Shown in pieces: positions 47,387-56,483 of a stretch of 64,000 nt of DNA. Every line of letters begins with the position of its first letter. Within the stretch, counting starts at the first letter, position 1. The notes beneath the pieces are model-generated. The model was not told where the DNA came from. It did no database searches and saw only the letters and a program-made list of their open reading frames with translations. The translations under genes were made by a program, and so were the position numbers. This DNA is from Myxococcales bacterium. GTDB lineage: Bacteria; Myxococcota; Polyangia; Polyangiales; Polyangiaceae. Location: positions 47,432-111,431 of the forward strand of contig PLXW01000055.1 in the NCBI GenBank assembly GCA_003151595.1, read 5' to 3'.

Positions 47387-49915
47387 ATGAAGACGTTCCA
47401 TTCAAAATCCATCGCGCGTAAGGCGCTCCTGGTCGGCGTGGCCTGCTCGGCATCGGTCGCCGCGATTCAGGTGGGGTGCTCGTCTCCTCAGACCCAAGAA
47501 CAAGCCAGCACGCCGGGTATCGGCTCGTCGTTTCCGGACGTCGCGGGGAGCATCGGAATGCAGCTGACGCTGCCGGGAGGGCAGCAGGTGAGCTCCGTGA
47601 GCTGGACGATCACCGGCCCCAACGCGGCGGCCACCGTCGTCGAGTCGGGGACGGTCAACCTTCAGAACAGCAACACGGTCAGCTTCCTCGTCGGTGGGAT
47701 TCCGGCGGCGAACGGTTATGCGATCACGCTCTCCGGCGTCTCGACGGACGGAGCGGCGACGTGCGCTGGTTCGGCGACATTCAACACGACGGCGCGCGCC
47801 ACGACGAACGTGTCGGTCTTGCTCCAGTGCAACACGCCCGCCTCCGAAGCGGGGTCCGTCATCGTCACGGGCACCACGTATGGGTGCGCCTCGGTCAGCT
47901 CTCTCTCCGCGAGCCCTGCGGAGACCACGGTCGGCTACGCCATCGCCGTTGCCGGATCGGCGACGGGCCCCACGCCGAGCGCGCTCACGTATTCGTGGTC
48001 TGCCCCGAGCGGCTCCTTCGATACTCCCAACGCCGCGCAAGCGAGCTTCACGTGCACGGCGCCGGGGCCGGTGACACTGACCTTGACGGTGGGCGATGGT
48101 CCCGTCGCCGACGGTGGGTCATGCAACCCGGCGCTCAGCACGCAGACCGTGCAGGTCCAATGCGACAGCGCGGTCGACGGCGGCGTCATCGCAGACGACG
48201 GCGGAACGCAGGACGCGAGCGACGCTGCGTTGCCTTCGCAGATCCTCTTCACCTCGCTCGCCGCCGGTGTGCTTCCGACGCTCGCGCTCATCAACCAGGG
48301 AACCGCGATCGGCGAGGGCTCACTCAACGGCGCGACGCCCGCGCTCCTCACCAACACGGCCGCGAACCCGAGCAACACGCAGACGATCGTGACGACCGAC
48401 GCCGGCGCATTCCTCCCGACGGGGACCGTGCCCGATACGGCCGCAGGGTTCTGCAGCTACCCGACCGACGGTGGCGCCCCCACGCGCGCCTCGTACGTCA
48501 CCGGCGCGAAGTTCGAGACGTCGGCTGACGCGGGCACGTCCGATCCGATGCTCCCGCTCGCGCCGGCGTACTTCCCGCTCGTCTACACGACGCCGAGCAC
48601 CCCGACGGGCAACGCCTTCGGCGGCAAGGCGCCGCTCATCGGTCTCTTCGATTGGCGTCCGAAGGACATCGACGAGTCGGTCCTCGTCGCCGAGTCGGAT
48701 GACAACGGCAAGACCTGGTACTTCATGCAGCTCGTCCTCGAGCTGAACCCGGATTACACGAACCCGATCAGCGGCGGATACTCGAGCGCCAGCACGAACA
48801 CCGGCTGCCCCACGACCATCACCGGCACGAACGCGAGCTTCACGTCGGCCAGCGGCTCTCAAGCCGACGACGGCTGGGGGCACGCCTTCATCCTTCAGCT
48901 CCCAGGCGTCGGGAACATCAAGACGGGGCAGTTCCTCTACCTGCTGGATCGGAACACGAACAACATTCCCGGCACGACGGCGTCGGTCGTGGACAACGCA
49001 CCGCTGCACGTGATCAACCTCGCGGGTGCCAGCGCCAAGTTCCCCATCTGGAACACCAACAACACGAACCCCGGCGCCAACGACGTGAAGTCGATCACGT
49101 CCGCGCTCTCCAACACGCCGGGAGCGGCCGACGCCGGGAACGCCGTGACGGTTCAGAGCACCACGGGCCTCCTCAATCCCGACGGCATCATGGCGGTCTT
49201 TCCGACACCCGCGGCGACGCCCGCGGGATCGCCGGTCACGGTGATGTACGTGCAGAAGATTCTCAACGGGGACGACACGGCCCCCACAGCGCTTCCCGCC
49301 GCACAGCAGTGCACCAAGGCCCCCTTCAGCGGAAAGACCAATCACGACATCTCGAACGTGCGGCTGGCCACGACGATCGACGGCGTCAACTTCACCGACC
49401 TCGGCATCGTCCAGGGGCTGAACGATCCGACGACGGTCGACTACAACCGAACGCGCTGGATCAGCCCGCGCGGCACGCTCCTCGACGTCAACGGCGACGG
49501 TAGCCTCTGGGGGCTCTACTTCTCCGGCGGCAACTGCCTCGATGGAGACTCCGACGCCTTCCACTACCTCGGCTATGCCGAGTCGACCGACAAGACGCAC
49601 TGGGTGGTCTTCAACGACATCAATCACCCCGTCGCGTCGACCAACCCGATCACGACCACGAACCAGGCCACGGGCACGGTGGTTACCATCCCCGCGAGCG
49701 CGCCGCTCATCCCGACGCAGCCGTGGTTTGCCGAGCGCCTCTACGCACCGAGCGCCACGCAGATCGATTCGACCCACTTGAGCCTGACCTTCGCGGGTTA
49801 CGGTGTGCAGACGCCGGCGAACGATCTCCTCGAGTACAGGCAGATCGGGAACGTCGTGCTCACCGTGAGCAAGCCGCTCCCCGCGGGCGTGCCGAACAAC
49901 ATCAACGCTCACTGA
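47387..49915 (+). CDS. Lipoprotein: shared N-terminal module plus propeller-like domain
   Basis: An 842-residue lipoprotein; GGGAG precedes ATG 47387 and the signal ends AIQVGCSS. Residues about 45-265 repeat the shared module (GSIGMQLTLPGGQQVSSVSW; FTCTAPGPVTLTLTVGDGPV), closest to the phosphoesterase version. After an Asp/Gly linker comes a 550-residue domain with strand repeats like AESDDNGKTWYFMQLVLEL and RLATTIDGVNFTDLGI (Asp-box-like SxDxGxxW), PLIGLFDWRPKDIDESVL and WISPRGTLLDVNGDGSLWGLYF. This suggests a sialidase/GH43-like beta-propeller that may bind or cleave glycans. No catalytic residues could be assigned. It is followed by the exosortase after 20 bases. Confidence 0.82.
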   Translation: MKTFHSKSIARKALLVGVACSASVAAIQVGCSSPQTQEQASTPGIGSSFPDVAGSIGMQLTLPGGQQVSSVSWTITGPNAAATVVESGTVNLQNSNTVSFLVGGIPAANGYAITLSGVSTDGAATCAGSATFNTTARATTNVSVLLQCNTPASEAGSVIVTGTTYGCASVSSLSASPAETTVGYAIAVAGSATGPTPSALTYSWSAPSGSFDTPNAAQASFTCTAPGPVTLTLTVGDGPVADGGSCNPALSTQTVQVQCDSAVDGGVIADDGGTQDASDAALPSQILFTSLAAGVLPTLALINQGTAIGEGSLNGATPALLTNTAANPSNTQTIVTTDAGAFLPTGTVPDTAAGFCSYPTDGGAPTRASYVTGAKFETSADAGTSDPMLPLAPAYFPLVYTTPSTPTGNAFGGKAPLIGLFDWRPKDIDESVLVAESDDNGKTWYFMQLVLELNPDYTNPISGGYSSASTNTGCPTTITGTNASFTSASGSQADDGWGHAFILQLPGVGNIKTGQFLYLLDRNTNNIPGTTASVVDNAPLHVINLAGASAKFPIWNTNNTNPGANDVKSITSALSNTPGAADAGNAVTVQSTTGLLNPDGIMAVFPTPAATPAGSPVTVMYVQKILNGDDTAPTALPAAQQCTKAPFSGKTNHDISNVRLATTIDGVNFTDLGIVQGLNDPTTVDYNRTRWISPRGTLLDVNGDGSLWGLYFSGGNCLDGDSDAFHYLGYAESTDKTHWVVFNDINHPVASTNPITTTNQATGTVVTIPASAPLIPTQPWFAERLYAPSATQIDSTHLSLTFAGYGVQTPANDLLEYRQIGNVVLTVSKPLPAGVPNNINAH

Positions 49916-49935
49916 GGCGCCGGCGGCGCAACGCC

Positions 49936-50466
49936 ATGGGCAACACGTCAGCGTCGATTCGCTTCGTCGTCGCGTTCACGCTGATCGCGAGCACCTTCTT
50001 GGGGCTCTACTATTTCCCCTACGCCGACGGCGGCGCGATGAAGACCGGGCTGAACGCGTACCTCCACGGGTACGCGCTCAGCGCCGGGACGGTCCTCGGC
50101 TGGGTGGAGCCTCACGTCGCCGTGACCGGCCAGGACATCGTGGGCCGAACCTCCCTTCGCATCGTCAGGACATGCGACGCGATGGATGTCACGATCTTGC
50201 TCCTCGCGGCGATCGTCAGCTGGCCGAGCTCGTCGCGGCGGCGCGCTCTCGGCGCGGTGGCCGGGGTCTCCATCCTGTTCATCGTCAACGTCGTGCGCAT
50301 CTGCAGCCTCTATTACGTCGGGGTCTACTGCCCTGCGGCCTTCGAGCTCGCACACCTCGAGCTCTGGCCCGCGATCATCCTGCTCGTCGCGGTCGGCCTG
50401 TTCGTCGGCTCGATCCGCATGGGGCGTGAGCTCCCTGCACGGCGCGCGTCCAATGCGCTGGCCTGA
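49936..50466 (+). CDS. Exosortase (XrtH-like)
   Basis: A 176-residue integral membrane cysteine protease/transpeptidase. Exosortases cut C-terminal PEP-CTERM-type signals and pass the protein on. Three catalytic residues are visible: Cys80 in RTCDAMDVTILLLAAI, Arg121 in VNVVRICSLYYVG and His140 in FELAHLELWPAIILL. The motif spacing and length resemble the XrtH group, whose substrates carry IPTL-CTERM ends. About five to six hydrophobic helices are present. ATG 49936 follows the propeller lipoprotein by 20 bases. The substrate candidate is the 46450-47334 protein. No other protein in the window has a comparable C-terminus. Confidence 0.87.
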   Translation: MGNTSASIRFVVAFTLIASTFLGLYYFPYADGGAMKTGLNAYLHGYALSAGTVLGWVEPHVAVTGQDIVGRTSLRIVRTCDAMDVTILLLAAIVSWPSSSRRRALGAVAGVSILFIVNVVRICSLYYVGVYCPAAFELAHLELWPAIILLVAVGLFVGSIRMGRELPARRASNALA

Positions 50467-50476
50467 GCGCCAGGTC

Positions 50477-51100
50477 ATGGTCACGTTCGCGATCCGTTTC
50501 GCGATCTTCTTCGCCGTGTCGCTGATGCCGGTGCCCGGGTTGGCCGACGTCTATACGACCGCGTTCGCGCATGCGACGAACGGCGCGCTCGCTCTCGTCG
50601 ACGGTCCCTCGCGAGTCGCCGTGCGCGTCGAGGCGCCTGCGCGGATCGAAGCGCACGGCTCGTGGAAGGCGAACATGCTCCTCGCGGATCGCGAAACGGG
50701 GCGCACGTTGCGAACGCGGTTCGACACGCGGAGCTTCTCTTTCCGGCCAATCGCGACGTTCATCGCGCTCGCGGCGGCGTCGCACCGACGCGGACGGCGC
50801 CGCAACGCGATCGTGTGGGGAGGAGGATTGGCGCTGATGGCCGTCCTCACGACGGCGCTCTCGGCGCTTCCACTGTTGTCTCGCTTCGGCGCGGCCGGCG
50901 CGCTGGGGACGGTGCCGGGGCTCGTCGTGCAGACGATGTATCAGGCGCTGGCGACGCCGGTGATGATCTGTGCGATCGCGGTGATCGCATGGGGGCTCGT
51001 GAGCCTCGTGGCGGCGCGCGACCGCGACTACCCAGCGACGGGAATGCGCGGCTCCGATTCGATCGCGCGCCGGTGCCAGCGCGCAAGCTTCTCGAAGTGA
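50477..51100 (+). CDS. Exosortase-associated membrane protein
   Basis: A 207-residue membrane protein. The first helix is FAIRFAIFFAVSLMPVPG. A short exported part (VAVRVEAPARIEAHGSWKAN) is followed by two or more helices (NAIVWGGGLALMAVLTTALS, VMICAIAVIAWGLVSLVA). XrtH loci are accompanied by a membrane protein of this size and layout, so it is probably the partner. The start is ATG 50477; an in-frame ATG at 50453 overlaps the exosortase end. The last 73 bases are antisense to the gene at 51028-51831, so the C-terminus past VAARDRDY may be spurious sequence read into that gene. Confidence 0.75.
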   Translation: MVTFAIRFAIFFAVSLMPVPGLADVYTTAFAHATNGALALVDGPSRVAVRVEAPARIEAHGSWKANMLLADRETGRTLRTRFDTRSFSFRPIATFIALAAASHRRGRRRNAIVWGGGLALMAVLTTALSALPLLSRFGAAGALGTVPGLVVQTMYQALATPVMICAIAVIAWGLVSLVAARDRDYPATGMRGSDSIARRCQRASFSK

Positions 51101-51831
51101 TCGAGCTGTGGAGCTTCGAAGCGGTCGACGTTCATGAGCTGCGCGAGCTCTCCGTCGGGCCGTACTTGCAGAGCCAGGAACGCGCAGCGCAGTGCCTCGC
51201 GCGCGCCGACGGCGAGATGAGCGGCGGCGAAGATGACGTCGCCGGGGATCGGTCCTGCCGCGACGACGACGCGCGAGCCCGTGGGCGCTCGCTCGGGGAG
51301 CACGAGCGTGCGACCGATGGGCGTGACCGTGGCGTACGTCGCGCCGAGATCGATCGACCCCTCTTCGAGGGCGCGAAGAACCCGATCGTGCGACCCCAGG
51401 AACGACTGCGCTTCGAACAGAGTCTCGAGCTCGAACCCGAGCGATCGAAGATAGAGCGAAGGGACCACGTACCCGGCAGCGCTCAGCTTCGAGACCCACC
51501 CGATCCGGGCGTGCGCGAGCGCGCGAATCCCGATCGCGTCGGCGCCGCCTCGCGCCAGGAGCACGGCGTAGTAGCTCGTTCGTCCACCGCGCCCCACGGC
51601 GACGATCGGCTTGCCGACGTCCGAAGCAAGGAGCCCTTGAGCCACGATGGGGGGCGACCACGCGGCGTCACATGCGGCATTCTCGAGCGCTTGCCCCAGG
51701 CCGGCATAGCTCGAGACGAAGATCGGCTCGAGGGTCAGACCGGATCCTTCGTGGATGGCGAGGGCCATCTCGTCGAACGCGGGGCGAGCTTCCTTGGGAT
51801 CGGCGAACAGCGCAAAACGGATGGCTCGCAT
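51028..51831 (-). CDS. PhnD/SsuA-like substrate-binding domain protein
   Basis: A 267-residue protein with the periplasmic-binding fold. MRAIRFALFADPKEARPAFD leads into SYAGLGQALENAACDAAWSP, the signature of phosphonate/phosphite-binding PhnD-type proteins. RTSYYAVLLARGGA and DLGATYATVTPIG follow, and GDVIFAAAHLAVGAREALR near the end is likewise family-like. There is no signal peptide at this start. The protein may therefore act in the cytoplasm as a ligand sensor rather than in an ABC importer, and no transporter genes are adjacent. It overlaps the exosortase-associated gene tail to tail by 73 bases. Confidence 0.78.
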   Translation of the reverse strand: MRAIRFALFADPKEARPAFDEMALAIHEGSGLTLEPIFVSSYAGLGQALENAACDAAWSPPIVAQGLLASDVGKPIVAVGRGGRTSYYAVLLARGGADAIGIRALAHARIGWVSKLSAAGYVVPSLYLRSLGFELETLFEAQSFLGSHDRVLRALEEGSIDLGATYATVTPIGRTLVLPERAPTGSRVVVAAGPIPGDVIFAAAHLAVGAREALRCAFLALQVRPDGELAQLMNVDRFEAPQLDHFEKLARWHRRAIESEPRIPVAG

Positions 51832-51970
51832 GGAGCCAGAATGCGGGCCCCGCCTCACGCGCACGAGTCGGCGATGTGACAACCGTCGTCACGCGCGAAT
51901 TCGGTGTGCGGGGCACGTACGCGCGCGCCTCTTCCCCTGCATCGCGTGGGCGCTGCGCGGGCGCGATGCG

Positions 51971-52705
51971 CTACGCAGTTGGGCGAAGCGGTCGGCGTAG
52001 ATCTCCGAGAGCGGCCGGGGGTGCGACGACCGCGGGGCGGGGGAGCTCGCTCTCCGCGCGCTCGGTGTTGACCCATTCGAGCAGGCTGGCGAAGTCGCAG
52101 CTCTTGGGATCGGGGAGATAGGACGGGAGGATTCCCCGCACCTGGAAGCCCGCCTTGAGTTGCGAGCACAGGACGCGATCGACGCGGGTCCCGGCGATGA
52201 CCTCCGCGACGTACTGGTCTGGAGTCAGCGCGTGCGCGAGCGCGTGATAGCCCCACAGGCGGCCGCCGGCGACGATCCGCGCGAGGCCGAGCGACTGACA
52301 GAGCGCGCGCAACGCGCCGTAGAGGGCGGTACCCACACCGCGCCCCCATGCGGCGCCGTCGACGTAGATGTCAGCGAGGTACAGCGAGTCGCCCGCGGGG
52401 TCATGTGTCGTGAAGAACCCGTCGCCTGTCGCGTGCGCCCATGAGTGCGCGCCGAGCGGATCGAGCGATCGCGGGAGAATGAGCGTCGCCATCGCTCCGA
52501 CGACGACGCAGTCGATCTCGGCCAGGATCTGGCCGCGCGGAAAGACCGTCGTGTGCGCGCGAAGCTGCGCGTCGGTGAACACGACCTCTTGTTCCGCGAG
52601 GTCGGGGTAGGCGGCGCGATTGAGCGCGACGAGCGTCGGAACGTCGCGTGCGACGACCGCGCGAAGCGTGATCTCGGGTTTGGTGGGAAACGGCATCCCT
52701 TTCAT
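51971..52705 (-). CDS. GNAT family N-acetyltransferase
   Basis: A 244-residue acyltransferase. The start is the ATG read from 52705 (MKGMPFPTKPEITLRAVV); ATG 52696 is also possible. The GNAT core contains SLYLADIYVDGAAWGRGVGTALYGALRALC, read in two pieces, with GRGVGTAL as the acetyl-CoA pyrophosphate loop. LWGYHALAHALTPDQYV and a C-terminal extension (GILPSYLPDPKSCDFASLLEW) recall the GNAT half of GNAT-hydrolase fusion proteins. It would acetylate an amine; the substrate is unknown. It stands alone. Confidence 0.85.
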   Translation of the reverse strand: MKGMPFPTKPEITLRAVVARDVPTLVALNRAAYPDLAEQEVVFTDAQLRAHTTVFPRGQILAEIDCVVVGAMATLILPRSLDPLGAHSWAHATGDGFFTTHDPAGDSLYLADIYVDGAAWGRGVGTALYGALRALCQSLGLARIVAGGRLWGYHALAHALTPDQYVAEVIAGTRVDRVLCSQLKAGFQVRGILPSYLPDPKSCDFASLLEWVNTERAESELPRPAVVAPPAALGDLRRPLRPTA

Positions 52706-52878
52706 CTTGCGCACTTCACCGGCGCTTGGGCGGCGTGACGCGCGGTTCGCGAGCTCATGTTTCGCAATCGCCACGCGTCCGTCCCTGCAAAGATTCGACA
52801 GGCCGTGCTCGAGACCGCCTCCAAGGGCTGAAGCGTCGCTCCGGTGGCCCGAGCGCGCCGGTGAGCTAGAGATCCTCG

Positions 52879-53154
52879 ATGCCGAAAGACGGACTCGACT
52901 TCGGCGATCTCGGCCCGGAGGTCCTGCAGGCGATCGATGCGTTCGGAGAGGCGACGGCGAGCTTCGAATTCGAGCGCGCGCGCGGCGGAGTGGCCCGCGA
53001 CTTCGAGCGCGTCTTTGCGGCCGCTGTGTCGGCGGCGTTCCTCTCGGTCGACGACTTTCGCGAAGGGCGAATCGGTCCGCGCGAGTTCAGCGCGTCGATC
53101 ACCGAGCCCGCGCGGATGCTCGAGGTCGCGCTTCGAAAGCGGGCGGCGTCGTAG
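52879..53154 (+). CDS. Small hypothetical protein
   Basis: A 91-residue, Ala/Glu/Arg-rich, mostly helical protein (ATASFEFERARGGVARDFER, VDDFREGRIGPREFSASI). No membrane segment or known motif. G/C-rich third codon positions support a real gene. The ribosome site is weak (GAGA, about 10 bases ahead of the ATG). It is divergent from the GNAT gene and precedes the phosphoesterase at 53268 on the same strand. Confidence 0.55.
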   Translation: MPKDGLDFGDLGPEVLQAIDAFGEATASFEFERARGGVARDFERVFAAAVSAAFLSVDDFREGRIGPREFSASITEPARMLEVALRKRAAS

Positions 53155-53267
53155 GGCAGCGACCAGTCTGAGGCGCGTCGCGCGCCGTCTTGGAACAGTC
53201 ACCTAACCGGCGAGGCTTCGACGCGCGCGGCTGGCATTTGGTCCTCACTTTCGCCGAGGAGGACTTC

Positions 53268-54812
53268 ATGTCGCTTTCACGCTCGTCGCGCACGTCTCTG
53301 TTGCTCGTTCTGCCCATCGCGGTCGCTTCGCTTCAAGGCTGCAGCGGCGACGACACGAACCCGGCGGCTCCAGCGAGCCCCGTCGACGGCGGCTCGGTCG
53401 ACGCGACGGTCGGCGGTGACGCGGGCGGTAAGGACGCGTCGTCGGTCGATACCGGCGCGCCGAACGACGCCGGCGCGCTCGCCAAGATCAACCACGTGAT
53501 CGTCATCTACATGGAGAATCACAGCTTCGATAATCTGTACGGGGAATTCCCGGGCGCCGATGGCCTCGCCGACGGCGGCTCGTACGTCCCGCAAATCGAT
53601 CCCTCGACCGGCCTTCCGTTCACGACGCTCCCGATGGCGACGCTCTCGGACGGCGGCCTGGTCGACCCGCGCCTGCCCACGAACTTGCCCAACGCGCCGT
53701 ACGCCATCGAGGACTACATCCCGGCCGACGCCACGCCTCCCGATCTGCTTCACATCTTCTATCTCGAGCAGATCGAGATCAACGGCGGGAAGATGGACCT
53801 CTTCGCCGGCGACTCGAACGCGAAGGGCGAGACGGTCGGCCACTACCACACCATGAACCTGCCCGTACCCAACGTGGCAACGGGCTACACGGTGTGCGAT
53901 CGGTTCTTTCACGCGGCGTTCGGCGGTTCGTTCCTGAATCATCAGTGGCTCATCGCCGCACAGAGCCCGGCGTTTCCGATCGATCAAGCGGCCGACGCCG
54001 GCATCCTGAACGCGCCCGACGCGACGGCGCTTCCGGCGGGTGTGGAGAAAGCCGTGACCGCCGATGGTTACGGCGTCAACACCCTCTACAGTGTGAATCC
54101 CCCGCATCCGTACTATGGGGACAGCCCGCAGAAGCGCGTTCCGCTCCTCACGAACGATACGATTGGCGATCGCCTCACCGCGGCCGGTCTCGACTGGGCG
54201 TGGTACTCGGGCGGTTGGAACGACGCGGTCTACTTCGATGAGAGCGACGGCGGCGTGCTCGACGGCGGCGTGTCTCCGGCGGTCGAGGACTTTCAGTACC
54301 ATCATCAGCCGTTCAACTACTTTGCGAAGTACGCCCCCGGTCAGCCGGGCCGCGCCCACTTGAAGGACGAGGCGGACTTCGACGCGGCGCTCGCGGCGCA
54401 CGCGCTCCCCGCGGTGTCGTTCATCAAGCCCGTGGGAATCGACAACGAGCATCCCGGTTACACCGACGTGCTCTCCGGCGATCAGCATCTCCTCGGGCTG
54501 ATTCAGTCGATCACGAGCTCGCCGTACTTCACGCAGTCGAAGGACGTGGCCATCGTGATCACGTACGACGAGCACGGCGGCTTCGCCGATCACGTGGCGC
54601 CGCCGGTCGTCGACCGCTGGGGGCCGGGGGGTCGCGTGCCGACGATCGTCATCTCGCCGTGGGCGAAGAAGGCCTTCGTGGATCACTCGACGTACGACAC
54701 GACGTCGATCCTCGCGTTCATCGAGAAGCGCTGGAATCTGGCGCCGCTCGGGGCGCGGGACATGAACGCGAGCCCGCTGACCGGGGCGTTCGATTTCACG
54801 CAGACTCCGTAG
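53268..54812 (+). CDS. AcpA/phospholipase C-type phosphoesterase lipoprotein
   Basis: A 514-residue secreted enzyme. ATG 53268 has GAGGAGG ahead. The signal ends in a lipobox (VASLQGC) and is followed by an Ala/Gly/Asp linker. The catalytic domain starts [20 protein letters not shown] (about 78-97), with [14 protein letters not shown] near 432 and [20 protein letters not shown]. These are the metal/nucleophile regions of acid phosphatase AcpA and phospholipase C. It is related to the C-terminal part of the 43794-46157 protein but lacks the N-terminal module. It probably hydrolyses phosphate esters outside the cell. Confidence 0.9.
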   Translation: MSLSRSSRTSLLLVLPIAVASLQGCSGDDTNPAAPASPVDGGSVDATVGGDAGGKDASSVDTGAPNDAGALAKINHVIVIYMENHSFDNLYGEFPGADGLADGGSYVPQIDPSTGLPFTTLPMATLSDGGLVDPRLPTNLPNAPYAIEDYIPADATPPDLLHIFYLEQIEINGGKMDLFAGDSNAKGETVGHYHTMNLPVPNVATGYTVCDRFFHAAFGGSFLNHQWLIAAQSPAFPIDQAADAGILNAPDATALPAGVEKAVTADGYGVNTLYSVNPPHPYYGDSPQKRVPLLTNDTIGDRLTAAGLDWAWYSGGWNDAVYFDESDGGVLDGGVSPAVEDFQYHHQPFNYFAKYAPGQPGRAHLKDEADFDAALAAHALPAVSFIKPVGIDNEHPGYTDVLSGDQHLLGLIQSITSSPYFTQSKDVAIVITYDEHGGFADHVAPPVVDRWGPGGRVPTIVISPWAKKAFVDHSTYDTTSILAFIEKRWNLAPLGARDMNASPLTGAFDFTQTP

Positions 54813-54864
54813 GGCCGAGCGTCACGCCCACGCGATGCGCAGCAGGAGCCGTCCTCGCCGGCGA

Positions 54865-56424
54865 CTACCGACCTCGCGTCCCCTGAACGACGATCCCCCG
54901 CCACGCCGACTGAAGCCCGGCCGCGATCTTCGCCGCGCGCTGAGCTGGACTATCGCGCTCGAGCAACGGCAACACGACGTCGGGCGTTACCCCGGCCACC
55001 GCGTTCGATCCGTCCTTGCGAATGCGCGCGCAGTCAGGCATTCGCACCCGCGCGTGCGAGCGCGGCAGCACGGTCGGAATGCCGCCGTTGGTGAACCCGC
55101 AACCGGCTCCGATCGTCTGCGCGCCGACGATGAGCGCGGCATGGTGATCCTGAAGCGCCTCCGCGAAATCTTCGGCCGCCGACGCGGTCCCCGCATCGGC
55201 CAGAGTGACGAGCGGCAACGTGTTCGCCCCCTCGCGATACTGATCGCGGCTCGGCCCGAACAGAGCGTCGGCGGACGCGCGTCCCGCGAGCGCGCCGACC
55301 TTCGCGTACGCAAGGACGGGCGACACGCGCACGAGCTGCGTGCACGAAGGCTTCGGCTCCCCCGTCTCCGACAGCGCGCTCTGATCGCACGGCGTGCTCA
55401 CCTCGGCGATCTCCGCCCGTAGCGTGGTGACGGCCGACGCGAGGGCTCCGTGCTCGAGGTCGCCGTGCGTCGCCAGATCCGTCTCCACGTCGTGGAGTCG
55501 GTCGCTCAGCTGCTTTTCCCAGTGTGCGTGCCGGACGACACCGATGGCCGACGACTCGAGTCGCGCGGGCGTGAGCGTCCGTACCGCGGGATCGACCCAG
55601 TTGGTCCCCCCGCCATTGCCCATGAGGTCGACGGCGATGGCCGCGACGCCCGCGCGCGCGAGCGAACCTGCACGCCGCTCGAGCGCCGCCGTGAGTCGAT
55701 TGGCGACCTCGAGCTCGACGCGATCCGCGCACGCCTCGTCGCACGCGGCGTCGTTCGCCAGTCCCAGCGCGGTGCGCGCGGTCTCGCAGAGCTTGGGATG
55801 GGCGGTCTCCATGAACACGCCGATCCGCAAGACCCCAATCTTCCCGCCACCGGGCAGACGGAGGACGCCGCCGGGAAAGTCCTCGGAGTCGGTGTCATCG
55901 ACGCTCACGAAGCCTGGGACTTGCGCAAAGTCGACACCGCCGGGCTCGCGCGCTTCGTAACCCAGGCGCGCGCAGAGGGGACCGGTTCGATTCGCGCCGA
56001 CGTGTCTCCCTTCCGTCGTCCAGTCGATCACGAGGTGCGCGTCGCCGAAGGCGTTCAGAAAAGAGCGGAACGCGCGCTGCGCCTGGTCGTCCGACTTCGC
56101 CGCGAGGAGGCGTACTTCGGTGCGGCGCTTCAGCCCCGCGAGATCCATTCTCCGGTCGTGGACCGCGTAATCGAGGTTGGCGTAGTGCGACGACAGCCCG
56201 GCGACGAGCGCGCGAAAGTCTTCGAGCCACGGCGCGGTTTCGAACGCGGGCATCGCGTCGGCGCCCGCGTCGAGCGGCGCCATCGCGACCTTCGCGGCGG
56301 CCGATGGTGCCATTGCGTGCTCGCATACCGGCGTTGCGGGGACCGCCGTCGGCCGTGCGCACGCGGCGCCGCTGAACGCGACGCAAAGCGAAAACCGGCG
56401 GAAGCGACGTAGAGACGTAGGCAT
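54865..56424 (-). CDS. S41 family peptidase (C-terminal processing type)
   Basis: A 519-residue exported serine peptidase. Signal peptide FSLCVAFSGAACA, possibly with a lipobox. The N-terminal helical part (RAFRSFLNAFGDAHLVID) is S41-like. The catalytic domain has VAAIAVDLMGNGGGTNWVDP and ADAGTASAAEDFAEALQDH, where the Ser of TAS near residue 411 is the nucleophile. QTIGAGCGFTNGGIPTVLP and GVTPDVVLPLLERD are also typical. I see no clear PDZ domain. It lies head-on to the 53268-54812 gene. Confidence 0.85.
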   Translation of the reverse strand: MPTSLRRFRRFSLCVAFSGAACARPTAVPATPVCEHAMAPSAAAKVAMAPLDAGADAMPAFETAPWLEDFRALVAGLSSHYANLDYAVHDRRMDLAGLKRRTEVRLLAAKSDDQAQRAFRSFLNAFGDAHLVIDWTTEGRHVGANRTGPLCARLGYEAREPGGVDFAQVPGFVSVDDTDSEDFPGGVLRLPGGGKIGVLRIGVFMETAHPKLCETARTALGLANDAACDEACADRVELEVANRLTAALERRAGSLARAGVAAIAVDLMGNGGGTNWVDPAVRTLTPARLESSAIGVVRHAHWEKQLSDRLHDVETDLATHGDLEHGALASAVTTLRAEIAEVSTPCDQSALSETGEPKPSCTQLVRVSPVLAYAKVGALAGRASADALFGPSRDQYREGANTLPLVTLADAGTASAAEDFAEALQDHHAALIVGAQTIGAGCGFTNGGIPTVLPRSHARVRMPDCARIRKDGSNAVAGVTPDVVLPLLERDSPAQRAAKIAAGLQSAWRGIVVQGTRGR

Positions 56425-56483
56425 CGTGGGTCACAGCGTTACACGAAGCGGCCCGCGGAAGGTTCCCTCCAGCTGCGCCCGGC

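Noticed and set aside
48320..49912. A 530-codon minus-strand frame
   Set aside because: Antisense to the propeller lipoprotein, whose signal peptide, ribosome site and shared module are convincing.
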